Shown here in pieces: positions 1-8,151 of a stretch of DNA of 46,714 nt. Location: contig DCVI01000173.1 of NCBI GenBank assembly GCA_002327315.1, forward strand, positions 10,971-57,684, written 5' to 3'. The first letter of the stretch is position 1. Every line of letters starts with the position of its first letter. The notes below the pieces were generated by a model that had not been told where the DNA came from, made no database searches, and worked only from the letters and a program-made list of their open reading frames with translations. This stretch comes from Syntrophaceae bacterium UBA2192 (GTDB taxonomy: Bacteria; Desulfobacterota; Syntrophia; Syntrophales; UBA2192). A program made the translations under genes and the position numbers.

Positions 1-2
1 TC

Positions 3-1235
3 GGCCTGATGGTCGAGGGTCACGGACCGGCGAGCTCCGTGGGCGAGATGTGCAACATCTTCGCCAATGGCGGGGCCTGCGAAAAGCTCCGGGCCGAGGT
101 GGTGGGGTTCCGCAAGGGGAAGGTCCTCCTGATGCCGCTGGACAATCTCCAGGGTGTGGGGCCGGGCTGCAAGATCGTCTCCCTCGGGAGAAAAGCCTCG
201 ATCGCCGTGGGGAAAAAGCTCCTGGGACGCGTCATCGACGGCCTCGGCAACCCGATCGACGGCAAGGGACCCATCGATCTCGAGGATGAATACCCGCTCT
301 ATGCCGAGCCGATCAACCCCCTGCAGAGAGGCCGGATCGAGGAGCCCATGGATCTCGGCATCCGCGTTCTCAACGGACTGCTGTCCTGCGGCAAGGGGCA
401 GAAGATGGGCATCTTCTCCGGGTCCGGCGTGGGGAAGAGCATCCTCATGGGCATGATCGCCCGCTACACGAAGGCCGATGTGAACGTCATCGGGCTCATC
501 GGCGAGCGCGGGCGCGAGGTCCGCGAGTTCGTGGAGAAAAACCTGGGTCCCGAGGGCCTCAGGCGCTCCGTCGTCATCGTGGCTACCTCGGACAGGCACC
601 CGCTGATCCGGATGCGGGCCGCCTACGCGGCGACCTCCGTGGCCGAGTATTTCCGGGATCAGGGCAGCGACGTCCTGCTCATGGTGGATTCGCTCACCCG
701 CTTTGCCATGGCCCAGCGCGAGGTCGGTCTGTCCGTGGGCGAGCCGCCGGCCACAAAAGGCTATACCCCCTCCGTCTTCAGCCTCCTGCCGAAGCTGCTG
801 GAGCGAACGGGGCCCGTTGAGGGCAAGGGCAGCATCACGGGGCTCTATACCGTGCTCGTCGAGGGCGACGACTTCAACGAGCCGATCGCCGATGCGGCGC
901 GCTCCATTCTGGACGGGCACATCGCGCTGTCGCGCGCGATCGCCGCAAAGAACCACTATCCGGCCGTGGATGTTCTCGAGAGCGTGAGCCGCGTCATGAT
1001 CGACATCGTCAACGGCGAGCAGCGCAAGCGCGCAAACGATCTGCTGAACATCATCGCCACCTACCGGAAAGCCGAGGACCTCATCAACATCGGCGCCTAT
1101 GTGGCGGGAAGCAACCCCGAAATCGATCACGCCCTCAAGATGATCGACAGGGTCAACGCCTATCTGAGGCAGGACATGAACGAGAAGGTGGGGTTCGAGG
1201 AGAGCCGCAGGCAGCTTTTGGCGCTCTTCCAGTGA
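3..1235 (+). CDS. fliI: Flagellar export ATPase FliI (5' end cut off by the window)
   Basis: This is the hexameric ATPase of the flagellar type III secretion apparatus at the cytoplasmic face of the basal body. It helps unload export chaperones and substrates. The reading frame is already open at the left edge, and the first visible residues belong to the internal beta-barrel region, so the true start lies upstream. About 410 residues are visible of the usual 430-460. Counting from the first ATG at base 9, Walker A GSGVGKS is at about 138-144, the catalytic-glutamate segment GERGREV at about 165-171, and Walker B LLMVD at about 223-227. The segment after Walker B is conserved as in FliI rather than F1-beta. 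fliJ follows 139 bp later, the standard order. fliH is presumably upstream. Confidence 0.97.
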   Translation, partial: GLMVEGHGPASSVGEMCNIFANGGACEKLRAEVVGFRKGKVLLMPLDNLQGVGPGCKIVSLGRKASIAVGKKLLGRVIDGLGNPIDGKGPIDLEDEYPLYAEPINPLQRGRIEEPMDLGIRVLNGLLSCGKGQKMGIFSGSGVGKSILMGMIARYTKADVNVIGLIGERGREVREFVEKNLGPEGLRRSVVIVATSDRHPLIRMRAAYAATSVAEYFRDQGSDVLLMVDSLTRFAMAQREVGLSVGEPPATKGYTPSVFSLLPKLLERTGPVEGKGSITGLYTVLVEGDDFNEPIADAARSILDGHIALSRAIAAKNHYPAVDVLESVSRVMIDIVNGEQRKRANDLLNIIATYRKAEDLINIGAYVAGSNPEIDHALKMIDRVNAYLRQDMNEKVGFEESRRQLLALFQ

Positions 1236-1283
1236 GACGTCGAAGGGATATTTCGAGTATGCCGGGCAGCGCGAGCAGTTCGA

Positions 1284-1335
1284 TCATGAAGTGAGGAAGA
1301 TCGGAAGAGCAGAAGAGCGGAGTGGAAGAAGAATA
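1284..1335 (+). repeat. Period-8 tandem repeat between fliI and fliJ
   Basis: The spacer contains about six consecutive 8-base units with a recurring GGA/GAAG core, for example AGTGAGGA, AGATCGGA, AGAGCAGA, AGAGCGGA. Related period-8 arrays occur near 14553 and 22373. The function is unknown. It is non-coding on both strands as far as I can see. Confidence 0.6.
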
Positions 1336-1374
1336 CATTTCCGGCTCCTGTTCCCGGTGTGAGGGTTAAAGAAC

Positions 1375-1839
1375 ATGTTCCGGTTTCGCTTTGAACAGAT
1401 CCTGAATGTCCGGAAGCTTGCGGAAGAGCAGGTCATGCAGGAATTTTCCGAACAGGTGCGGGGGCTCGAACGGGAGAAGGAGCGCCTCCGGTCGATCCGC
1501 GGCGAGAAGGCGGGCGTGCTGGCGGAATTGATGCGCCGGCAGGCAGGAAACCTGAATGCCGCCGAGATCGGCCTCACCTTCGGCTATATCAAGAGCCTCC
1601 GCGAGCGCGAGGTGGCCCAGGTGGTCCTGGTCTCGGACCGCGAAAAAGTCCTCGAGGCAAAGCGGGAGGAACTCCTGGAGGCCATGAAGAGGCGCAAGAT
1701 CATGGAGATCCTCAAACAGAAGAAGCTCGAGCAATACTGGAAAGAGTGGAACCACAGGGAGTCCGTGGAACTGAACGAACAGGGAATTATCCGCTTTCTG
1801 AAGAGGTCCGGCGATGAGAAGACTGATCGTAATCTGTGA
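1375..1839 (+). CDS. fliJ: Flagellar export protein FliJ
   Basis: FliJ is the coiled-coil stalk protein that sits in the pore of the FliI hexamer and links the ATPase to FlhA. At 154 residues the length is typical. The whole sequence is charged heptad-rich helix, beginning MFRFRFEQILNVRK, the usual FliJ opening (FRFxxxLxxR), and there are no membrane segments. It lies directly downstream of fliI. Its last 26 bp overlap the next gene in another frame, which implies translational coupling. Sequence alone gives weak identity for FliJ proteins, but the location after fliI makes the call firm. Confidence 0.9.
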   Translation: MFRFRFEQILNVRKLAEEQVMQEFSEQVRGLEREKERLRSIRGEKAGVLAELMRRQAGNLNAAEIGLTFGYIKSLREREVAQVVLVSDREKVLEAKREELLEAMKRRKIMEILKQKKLEQYWKEWNHRESVELNEQGIIRFLKRSGDEKTDRNL

Positions 1840-2416
1840 AATCCTGGTTGTCCTGCTGATCGTCATCAAGATCGCGGCGGCGGGCGGAGTCCTGCAGAAG
1901 ACGATGCCCGATGCCTCCGTCTTCGATCCCAGCCACGCGATCGCGAACGTGTCCCAGAAGGCACCCGAGGCGGCGCCTGCGCGCGAAGCAGGCGATGATG
2001 CCCTGGCGAAGGAGCGCAAGCTGGTCGCCTCGCTTGCCGAAAAGGAGAAGCAGCTCGAGAGCCGCGAGAGCGGGATCAAGGAGGAGGAGAAGAAGCTTCA
2101 GGTCCTCAAAGGCGAGATCGTCACCAAGATCGACACGCTCAAGGGTCTCGAGGACAAACTCTCGGGCATGCTCGATACCGTGAAATCAGCCGAGGACAAG
2201 CGGCTGAGGGATCTTGCCACCGTCTTTGAGGCAACGGCGCCCGCCCAGGCAGGCCCCATGCTGGAGAAAATGGACAAGAAACTTGCCGCCGGGATCATCA
2301 TGAACATGAAGAGCAAGAAGGCGGGAGCGATCTGGGGCCACATCGGCGCGCAGCGGGCCGCGGAGATCGCCAAGGAGATCACCTCCGCTCCGAACAAAGC
2401 GGAGCCTGCAAACTAG
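1814..2416 (+). CDS. MotE-like flagellar chaperone (TM, coiled coil, MgtE-N-like domain)
   Basis: This 200-residue protein has one N-terminal membrane segment (about residues 4-24), a charged coiled coil (about 65-125) and a C-terminal helical domain (about 130-190). The helical domain resembles the MgtE intracellular N domain, with the pattern AGPMLEKMDKKLAAGIIMNM. Genes of this build follow fliJ in many flagellar clusters. In epsilonproteobacteria the equivalent protein, MotE, is a periplasmic chaperone for the stator protein MotC. No stator gene is visible in this window, so the partner is unknown. The start overlaps the end of fliJ by 26 bp. The family assignment is inferred from architecture and context. 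Confidence 0.75.
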   Translation: MRRLIVICEILVVLLIVIKIAAAGGVLQKTMPDASVFDPSHAIANVSQKAPEAAPAREAGDDALAKERKLVASLAEKEKQLESRESGIKEEEKKLQVLKGEIVTKIDTLKGLEDKLSGMLDTVKSAEDKRLRDLATVFEATAPAQAGPMLEKMDKKLAAGIIMNMKSKKAGAIWGHIGAQRAAEIAKEITSAPNKAEPAN

Positions 2417-2428
2417 GCTTCAAAAGGG

Positions 2429-2456
2429 CTTCGGGAATCCGGCATCGGGCTTCCGG
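2429..2456 (+). repeat. Period-7 repeat array, NWTCSGG class
   Basis: Four consecutive 7-mers (CTTCGGG, AATCCGG, CATCGGG, CTTCCGG) lie just after the MotE-like gene. The same class recurs at 13090-13131, 20438-20465 and 24211-24259. Confidence 0.7.
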
Positions 2457-2521
2457 ATAAAGAAGAAAAACATTTGCATGGGGGACGGTCAGTCCATCGG
2501 ACGATCGATCTCCCTTTTTTA

Positions 2522-2563
2522 GGTAACAGGTAACCGGTAACAGGTAACAGGTAACAGGTAACA
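2522..2563 (+). repeat. Period-7 repeat array (GGTAACA)x6
   Basis: Six exact-phase 7-mers are present, five GGTAACA and one GGTAACC. Together with the oppositely oriented array at 2592-2625 it can fold into a long imperfect hairpin between two convergent genes. The pair fills most of the 2417-2693 spacer. No gene is seen there. Confidence 0.85.
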
Positions 2564-2591
2564 GAACTACCCTATTATACGTCTTTCCCGT

Positions 2592-2625
2592 CACCTGACA
2601 CCTGACACCTGGTACCTGTTACCTT
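2592..2625 (-). repeat. Inverted partner of the GGTAACA heptamer array
   Basis: On the plus strand it reads CACCTGA, CACCTGA, CACCTGG, TACCTGT, TACCTT. On the minus strand this is the same heptamer family as the array at 2522-2563 (GGTAACA, GGTACCA, GGTGTCA). The inverted pair sits between the convergent MotE-like and TPR genes and could act as a bidirectional transcript end, although there is no clear U-tract. Confidence 0.75.
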
Positions 2626-2693
2626 CGCGCCGACATCCGATTTCCCCACCTCGAACCCGCGGCGAGCGTAGTGGCTCTTATGGCCGGGGCAGC

Positions 2694-3881
2694 CTAAAAG
2701 ACGCCGGAGAATCCGGTCCACTGATCCTTTTCGGGATCCATTTTCTGATCGAAACGGTCCATTCCCCGGAAGCTGAACTCGATGTGGCCGGGGTCGATGG
2801 TGCCGTCGCCCGTCGAGTTCTGGTAGATCTTGAAGAAGACCGTGGCAGTCAGGTTTTTGGAATCGTAGGAGACGTAATCCGGGAGGCGCTGGACCGTTGT
2901 CTCCGTGGATGGGATCGCGCGGCCGTAGTTGTACTTGCTCGCTCCGAATCCACCGGCCCTGCCGATCGTCCATTGGGTCGTTTCTTCCACGGATTCCCTG
3001 TCCATCTCCTTGTCGAACTGGAACTTCACAAAAAACAGTTTGGAGGCGCCTGCGGTGGAAAGCTCGCTGTCGAGGTCCGACACCGCCGTGCCGGCGGGCA
3101 GATAGTGCGGGAACGTACTGTTCGCATAGGTCATGACGATCTTCGGGGGGTCGGCCTTGTAGATGTATCGGCTCAGGAGATCGGCCAGTTCGGGCGCTTT
3201 TTGTTCGAGGAATTCGGAAATACCCTGGGCGGTGTCGATTTCCCCCATGTCCGCATAAGCATAACCCATCTCGGCATAGGCATCGTAGAAATCCCATTTC
3301 TTGTCCAATGCAGCCTCGAACTCCTTGATCGCGATGTCGTATCGCCCCTGCCGGGCATAGGTCTGGCCGAGGCCCAGGTGCGGTGCGGGATCGTCGGGAG
3401 ACATCCGGAGAACCTGCATGAACTGCTCTTCCGCCTTGCCGGTTTCGCCCGTCTGCAGATAGGCCTGACCGAGGGCGTAGCGGTTGCCCTCGGACGGGTT
3501 CAACTCAACGGATTTTTCGTACTCCGTCACGGCCTCTTCGTAGCGATCCTGCGAGAAAAGAAACTGGGCGAGGTTGGCGTGGGCGGTGTCCAGGGTACTG
3601 TTCTGCCCGATGAACGTCTTGAGACTCTCGATGGCGCTCTGCGAGTCCCCCATCGCGAGATAGGAGTTCGACATGTACTGTGCCGCATTGACGGCGTTTT
3701 GCGCAGTGGGGTCCAGCGAGATGGACATCCTGAATGCCGAGACGGCGGCGCTGTACTCTTTTTTCTTGTACAGGTCGAGTCCCCTCTCGATGGATTTCCC
3801 CGCGTAGTATTCGAGCGACCCGGAATTGCTCTGCATGGAGGAAAAAAGCGCGTCAGCACCGGCCCCGCTGATTGAAGTCAT
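2694..3881 (-). CDS. Tetratricopeptide-repeat protein with C-terminal beta-rich domain
   Basis: This gene lies on the opposite strand to its flagellar neighbours. I chose the ATG at 3881 (MTSISGAGAD, 395 residues). The longer open frame to 4139 has an Arg/Pro-rich start that looks non-coding. Residues about 20-250 form five to six TPR units with typical W/Y-G-Y-A-F-A-P spacing, such as YAPA-like turns and LDPT, LNPS, MSPD linkers. The last 150 residues are beta-rich, with FFVKFQFDKEMDRESVEE near their middle, which resembles a bacterial Ig-like (Big_5) fold. I see no signal peptide or membrane segment. The function is unknown. Its place between motE-like and fliK suggests a flagellar assembly or regulatory role. 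Confidence 0.75.
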   Translation of the reverse strand: MTSISGAGADALFSSMQSNSGSLEYYAGKSIERGLDLYKKKEYSAAVSAFRMSISLDPTAQNAVNAAQYMSNSYLAMGDSQSAIESLKTFIGQNSTLDTAHANLAQFLFSQDRYEEAVTEYEKSVELNPSEGNRYALGQAYLQTGETGKAEEQFMQVLRMSPDDPAPHLGLGQTYARQGRYDIAIKEFEAALDKKWDFYDAYAEMGYAYADMGEIDTAQGISEFLEQKAPELADLLSRYIYKADPPKIVMTYANSTFPHYLPAGTAVSDLDSELSTAGASKLFFVKFQFDKEMDRESVEETTQWTIGRAGGFGASKYNYGRAIPSTETTVQRLPDYVSYDSKNLTATVFFKIYQNSTGDGTIDPGHIEFSFRGMDRFDQKMDPEKDQWTGFSGVF

Positions 3882-4186
3882 ACCTGTCTCATCCCGCCTG
3901 TAAGGTTTGCCTGATGAGTATTTCGGCAGAAGCGAAGCTTTTCTTGAGGGCCACGGGCTCGTGTTATGGTCGGCGGGACTTGCGAGACCGGGGCATCCTT
4001 CTCTCGAGAGGCGCGGGAAAAGTGAAAATTTGCCCGGTCCTCCCCGATCGCACGGGAAATAATTGCCCGAAGGGCCATGGATTTCTTTCTTGCGTCCTTG
4101 CGGCCGCACTGGGGGAAGGCGACAGAAGCGTGTGACCACTCAACGAAGAAACGCAATGATATCAAAGCGTAGACTGTTCTTCCCTT

Positions 4187-4218
4187 CCCGATACCCGATA
4201 CCCGATACCCGATACCCG
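4187..4218 (+). repeat. Period-7 repeat array (CCCGATA)x4.6
   Basis: Four perfect CCCGATA heptamers plus CCCG end eight bases upstream of the sigma-54 promoter of fliK. A different heptamer array occupies the same relative position upstream of the flgF promoter (24793-24825). Confidence 0.85.
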
Positions 4219-4225
4219 TCTTCCG

Positions 4226-4241
4226 TGGCACAGGCGTTGCT
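4226..4241 (+). promoter_or_regulatory. Sigma-54 promoter for fliK-flgD-flgE
   Basis: TGGCACAGGCGTTGCT matches the sigma-54 consensus TGGYRYRNNNNTTGCW at every fixed position, with exactly 10 bases between GG (4227-4228) and GC (4239-4240). The predicted transcript start is near 4252, about 24 bases before the fliK ATG. An enhancer-binding activator (FlrC/FlgR type) would be required. None is encoded in the window. Confidence 0.88.
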
Positions 4242-4275
4242 CAACGTCTTCGTCACAACCCTTTGAGGAGTGAAC

Positions 4276-5655
4276 ATGAACTCTCCAGGCGTGCAGATTC
4301 AATTGGACCCCGTTTCCCCGCCGGAAGCGTTGAAGAGCCGGGACGCGGCCCCCGCAAAAAAGCGCGACGACCAGGGCGAAACGAAAGAAGCCGACGCTGC
4401 GGCAGCGGCCCTTACCGTATCTTTTGCCGAAATTCTGCGGTCCAAGAGGCATGACATCAAGACCGGCGCAGAGGGGCGGGAAAAGACGGATCCCCTCCTG
4501 AAAGCGCCCGGTCAGAAGGAAGGCGAGGAAGCGCTCCTGCAGGCAAACGGGCAACTCGCTGCCGGCAGGAAGCGACTCAGGCAGTCTGCCATCGAGGTAC
4601 AGGCCAGGGAGACCCTGGATCACGCAAAGGAACTGGCGGGTGCGGCCATGAAGGCAGCCGCGGGAAGAGGACCCAACGGGGATAACCAGGAAGCCGGGCA
4701 GTCGGCCGAACTGACGAAAAAGGGAGCCCTCACCCCTGCCGAGGAGAACCTGTTGAAGGAGATGATCCAGAAGAACGGCAACCTGGCCGCGCAGAAAAAG
4801 GCGGCCCAGATGATGGGTTTCGTCAACGGCGAGCCTGTGACTCGCCGTGAAGGGATCGGCGCCGTCAAGTCGATGACGGCAAAGGAAGGGGAGATCCTCA
4901 AGAATCTCTCCGGCGGCGAGGAGGCCGAGGGGCCGAAGAAGTTCAAGGCCGGCAAATCGGCCAGGACACAACAGCCCTTCGTGATACGCGACACTCCCGA
5001 CGGCACGGAGAAAGCGGCCCCGGCCGTTTCGTCGGCCGACGCGATGAAGCAGGAAATTGCCGGCCTGGCCGAGGGCCAGCAGGACAAGCCGGCGGCAACG
5101 GGATCGACGAAAAAACAGGGGGCAACGGGCGGTACAAATCCAGAGATACGCGACGTGTCCGCCGGCGCCGGAACGATTTCCCTTCTTCCGGGCAGGGGCA
5201 TAGACACCGCTGCGGCTGCGAGGCCCCAGGCCGTGATGAGCCAGGTCCTCGACGGGGCAGCCCAGATTCTTCGAGACGGCTCCGGCAGGGTGACCATGAC
5301 CCTGCAGCCTCCCCGGCTCGGCACGCTGGATCTCGATGTCGTCGTGCAGGACAACCGGGTGAGGATGGTCATGCTGGCCGACAACCAGGAGGTCAAGCAG
5401 ATGCTCCAGGCCGGCATGGACGATCTCCGCAACGCCCTGCAGGACAAGGGGTTCCAGATCGACCGCCTGGAGGTCCTCGTCCAGAACCGGCCCGATGACG
5501 CCGGCTCGAACTTCTGGCAGCAGGCGGGGTTCGGCCGCGAGGATTCCGCCGGGAGAGAAGAACGAAAAAGCGAGCAGGAATCGGCGCATGCCGCCCAGGT
5601 CCCACCGGCGCGGCCTCTCCGAACAGGGGATAGTGGAATCAGCGTCTTTGCGTGA
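4276..5655 (+). CDS. fliK: Flagellar hook-length control protein FliK
   Basis: FliK is the secreted ruler and substrate-specificity switch that acts on FlhB when the hook reaches full length. I chose the ATG at 4276 (MNSPGVQIQL, 459 residues) because a GAGGAG ribosome site lies five bases upstream. A GTG at 4270 is in frame but overlaps that site. The N-terminal three quarters is low-complexity and rich in Ala, Lys, Glu and Gln, as is usual for the ruler region. The C-terminal Flg_hook domain is clear, with VTMTLQPPRLGTLDLDV followed by LRNALQDKGFQIDRLEVLV. flgD follows 29 bp later. Confidence 0.93.
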   Translation: MNSPGVQIQLDPVSPPEALKSRDAAPAKKRDDQGETKEADAAAAALTVSFAEILRSKRHDIKTGAEGREKTDPLLKAPGQKEGEEALLQANGQLAAGRKRLRQSAIEVQARETLDHAKELAGAAMKAAAGRGPNGDNQEAGQSAELTKKGALTPAEENLLKEMIQKNGNLAAQKKAAQMMGFVNGEPVTRREGIGAVKSMTAKEGEILKNLSGGEEAEGPKKFKAGKSARTQQPFVIRDTPDGTEKAAPAVSSADAMKQEIAGLAEGQQDKPAATGSTKKQGATGGTNPEIRDVSAGAGTISLLPGRGIDTAAAARPQAVMSQVLDGAAQILRDGSGRVTMTLQPPRLGTLDLDVVVQDNRVRMVMLADNQEVKQMLQAGMDDLRNALQDKGFQIDRLEVLVQNRPDDAGSNFWQQAGFGREDSAGREERKSEQESAHAAQVPPARPLRTGDSGISVFA

Positions 5656-5684
5656 CGGCAGGACAAACCGGGAGGAGATCCACC

Positions 5685-6347
5685 ATGAGTGACACGAGCA
5701 CAATCCAATCGGCGGCAGGCGCGGCGACGACGACCGCCACGACGGCCAGCACCAGAAATGTCATCGGCAAGGACGAGTTCCTGAAGATGCTCATCGCCCA
5801 GCTCAAGCACCAGGACCCGATGAACCCCATGGACGGCACGGCCTTCACGGCGCAGCTGGCCCAGTTCTCCAGCCTGGAGCAGCTCCAGAACATCAATACC
5901 CAGCTGACCTCCTTCACCAGGCAGCAGCAGTCGCTGGGCAACACGCAGGCCGTAAACCTCATCGGCAGGGAAGTCCTGGCAAAGGGCGACACGGTCCAGG
6001 CCGAGGGAACGCCCGTCGACCTGAGCTACCAGCTCAAGGGCGATGCCGCCACGGGCCTCGTCCGGATCTACAACGCCGACGGCGAGCTGGTCGATGCCCT
6101 GGTCTTCAAGAACCAGAAGCAGGGCTTGAACACCCTGACGTGGAACCCCCCGAGCTCCACCGTGGGCCGCTGCACCTTCGAGGTGAGCGCCGCTGACAGC
6201 GCCGGCAAGTCCGTCGGCGTCGACGCCATGATCCAGGGTGAGGTGACGGGCGTAAACTACCGCGACGGCGTGACCTACCTCAGCGTGGGCAACCGGGAGA
6301 TCGCCTTCAGCGACGTCGTCTCCGTGAAAAAAACGAGCACGAATTAA
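5685..6347 (+). CDS. flgD: Hook capping/scaffold protein FlgD
   Basis: FlgD caps the growing hook and is required for FlgE polymerisation. The start at 5685 (MSDTSTIQSA, 220 residues) follows a GGAGGAG site by seven bases. The longer frame from 5652 has no such site. The N-terminal signature is unmistakable: GKDEFLKMLIAQLKHQDP at about 28-45, followed by AQLAQFSSLEQL. The C-terminal part fits the FlgD tudor/Ig-like fold, with LVRIYNADGELV and a TVGRCTFEVSA strand. It lies between fliK and flgE as usual and shares their sigma-54 promoter. Confidence 0.96.
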   Translation: MSDTSTIQSAAGAATTTATTASTRNVIGKDEFLKMLIAQLKHQDPMNPMDGTAFTAQLAQFSSLEQLQNINTQLTSFTRQQQSLGNTQAVNLIGREVLAKGDTVQAEGTPVDLSYQLKGDAATGLVRIYNADGELVDALVFKNQKQGLNTLTWNPPSSTVGRCTFEVSAADSAGKSVGVDAMIQGEVTGVNYRDGVTYLSVGNREIAFSDVVSVKKTSTN

Positions 6348-6386
6348 CACCGGGAGTCAGACCGGGCAAACCAGGAGGATTGTGAG

Positions 6387-7913
6387 ATGGGAAGCGCACT
6401 ATGGATCGCCATTTCGGGGTTGAATGCAAGCTCCAAGCAGATGGATGTCATCGGTAACAACATCGCCAACGCCAACACGATGGGCTTCAAGGCCGGCAAG
6501 ACTTACTTCGCCAACGTCTTGAGCCAGAGCCTCTCGGGCGGGGCCTCCGGCGCCATGCAGATCGGTCAGGGCGTCACCGTGGCCGACGTGGCCACCCAGT
6601 TCAGCCAGGGTTCCCTCGAGTCCACCTCGAGTTCCCTCGACCTGGCCATCGACGGCGGCGGCTTCTTCATCGTCGAGGACAGCGAGGGATCGCAGTACTA
6701 CACCCGGGCCGGCGCCTTCCACATCGACGGCGAGGGCTACCTCGTCGACGTCAACGACTGCCGCGTGCAGGGCTACGCGCCTTCCTCTCCGGCGCTCGGG
6801 GATATCAACACGAGAAACGCCCAGTCGGCCCCCGCCTCCTCCACGTCCTTCTCCGTCGGTCTCAACCTCGATGCCCGGACCGATGCGGGCGGCACGTTCT
6901 ATTCTTCCCAGACCGTCTACGATTCCCTCGGGGCGGCTCACACGCTCGCCGCGACCTACATGAAGACGGAAGGGGAGGGCGAGTGGGGCATGAATATCAC
7001 CCTGGACGGTAATGCCGCGGATACCCAGAATTACACGGGGTTCTCCTTCGACGGCACGGGAAATCTCGACAAGGTCTACAGCACGGCCATGGGCACTGCG
7101 GCCCCCACGGGAACAGGCACGGCCACGGCCACCCTTGTCGACGGCCACGACGGGCAGATTTACCAAACGGGCAGTCTCGTCCTGCGGCGGGACGCTGTCG
7201 ACAGCTGGTCCGTCGTTACCGCTTCTTCCGATTATGACAACGCGACCGTCACGAGTTACGGCACGCTCGGCAGCGATGACACGTTGGCCATCGATCTTGA
7301 CGGCTACGGCGGCGCAGACCTCACCGTGGCACTCGACGGCACCTGGGCCAATGGCAACACGCTGACCATCCCGTTTACGTCCACGGAGGTGGACCCCGCC
7401 GATATCGCCGTTTCCTTCAGCGGCCTTGCCAACGGTGCCACGATCGGGGCATCGGGGGCCCTGGCGTGGGACCTGACATCGGCCAATGCCGAGACGATCT
7501 CCGGCTATGCCTCCAGCTCGACGGTGAAGGCCCTCACCAATGACGGATACCCCTCCGGCGTGCTCCGGAGCCTCGCCGTCGAGAAGGACGGCAACATCTC
7601 GGGCTTCTTCACGAACGGACAGACGGCCTCGCTCGGTCAACTGTGCCTGGCCGACTTCCCCAACCCCTGGGGCCTCAAGAAGATGGGTTCGAACCTCTTC
7701 AGCTCGACCCTCACCTCGGGCCAGGCCATCGTGAACACGCCCGGCGCGGGCGGCCTCGGCGAGGTGACCTCGAACGCCCTGGAGATGTCCAACACGGATC
7801 TCGGCACGGAGTTCATCGGTCTGATCACGGCCCAGCGGGCCTACCAGGCCAGTGCCAAGGTTATTACGACAACGGACGCCATGATGGCTGAGTTGATGAA
7901 TATCAAGCGGTAA
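6387..7913 (+). CDS. flgE: Flagellar hook protein FlgE
   Basis: FlgE is the subunit of the curved hook. The N-terminal rod/hook motif is present (SGLNASSKQMDVIGNNIANA, about 9-28), as is the C-terminal helix ending TTTDAMMAELMNIKR. An AGGAGG site lies seven bases before the ATG. At 508 residues it is about 100 longer than enterobacterial FlgE. The extra length is a Gly/Thr/Asp-rich beta region at about 210-370, consistent with an additional surface domain on the hook. It is the last gene of the fliK-flgD-flgE group. A 423-bp spacer with a new promoter follows. Confidence 0.96.
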   Translation: MGSALWIAISGLNASSKQMDVIGNNIANANTMGFKAGKTYFANVLSQSLSGGASGAMQIGQGVTVADVATQFSQGSLESTSSSLDLAIDGGGFFIVEDSEGSQYYTRAGAFHIDGEGYLVDVNDCRVQGYAPSSPALGDINTRNAQSAPASSTSFSVGLNLDARTDAGGTFYSSQTVYDSLGAAHTLAATYMKTEGEGEWGMNITLDGNAADTQNYTGFSFDGTGNLDKVYSTAMGTAAPTGTGTATATLVDGHDGQIYQTGSLVLRRDAVDSWSVVTASSDYDNATVTSYGTLGSDDTLAIDLDGYGGADLTVALDGTWANGNTLTIPFTSTEVDPADIAVSFSGLANGATIGASGALAWDLTSANAETISGYASSSTVKALTNDGYPSGVLRSLAVEKDGNISGFFTNGQTASLGQLCLADFPNPWGLKKMGSNLFSSTLTSGQAIVNTPGAGGLGEVTSNALEMSNTDLGTEFIGLITAQRAYQASAKVITTTDAMMAELMNIKR

Positions 7914-8085
7914 AATACAGGCCGGGTTGCCCCCGGATTGCGGTAAGCCGCATGAAAGGGGCAGCCCGATTCCCCTGTCCGTACCGTCAAATTGTTGACC
8001 CGTTCAGGGCGCTTCGCGCGCTCTCCGGATGCCTGATGCGCCCGGGTTGGCCACCCGTTGCCGTCCCACCCCTTCGCACCCTTCT

Positions 8086-8104
8086 GCCGGCGGGCTCCGC
8101 CGGC
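8086..8104 (+). terminator. GC-rich hairpin, possible terminator of the flgE transcript
   Basis: GCCGGCGG and CCGCCGGC form a perfect 8-bp stem with a three-base loop (GCT). The downstream sequence is only mildly T-rich, so intrinsic termination is possible but not certain. Confidence 0.4.
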
Positions 8105-8135
8105 CGGAATCTCTTGAAAATCCTTCTGTTTCGAT

Positions 8136-8151
8136 TGGTATGGAATTTGCT
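8136..8151 (+). promoter_or_regulatory. Sigma-54 promoter upstream of fliL
   Basis: TGGTATGGAATTTGCT matches TGGYRYRNNNNTTGCW at all fixed positions, with GG at 8137-8138 and GC at 8149-8150, ten bases apart. The predicted start is near 8162. It would drive fliL, fliM, fliN and probably the export-gate genes downstream. Confidence 0.83.

Larger units (their letters stand above)
3882..4275. promoter_or_regulatory. Divergent intergenic region upstream of fliK
   Basis: This 394-bp stretch lies between the minus-strand TPR gene and fliK. It holds a heptamer array (4187-4218) and a sigma-54 promoter (4226-4241) facing fliK. I found no convincing sigma-54 or sigma-28 site facing the TPR gene. Open frames here (for example an 87-residue frame from 3872) lack a start signal and recognisable protein character. 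Confidence 0.6.

Noticed and set aside
1298..1310. AGATCGGAAGAGC, identical to the start of a common sequencing adapter (also at 22373-22385)
   Set aside because: The match ends after the shared 13-14 bases and both sites continue in the same period-8 repeat phase. Similar units occur at 14553. A natural repeat explains it better than adapter contamination, though raw reads would settle it.
3872..4135. 87-codon plus-strand frame in the divergent region before fliK
   Set aside because: It overlaps the start of the TPR gene, has no ribosome site and no protein-like pattern.
4162..6350. Long minus-strand open frames opposite fliK and flgD
   Set aside because: They are antisense shadows of fliK and flgD, with low-complexity Arg/Ser/Leu composition and no family features.
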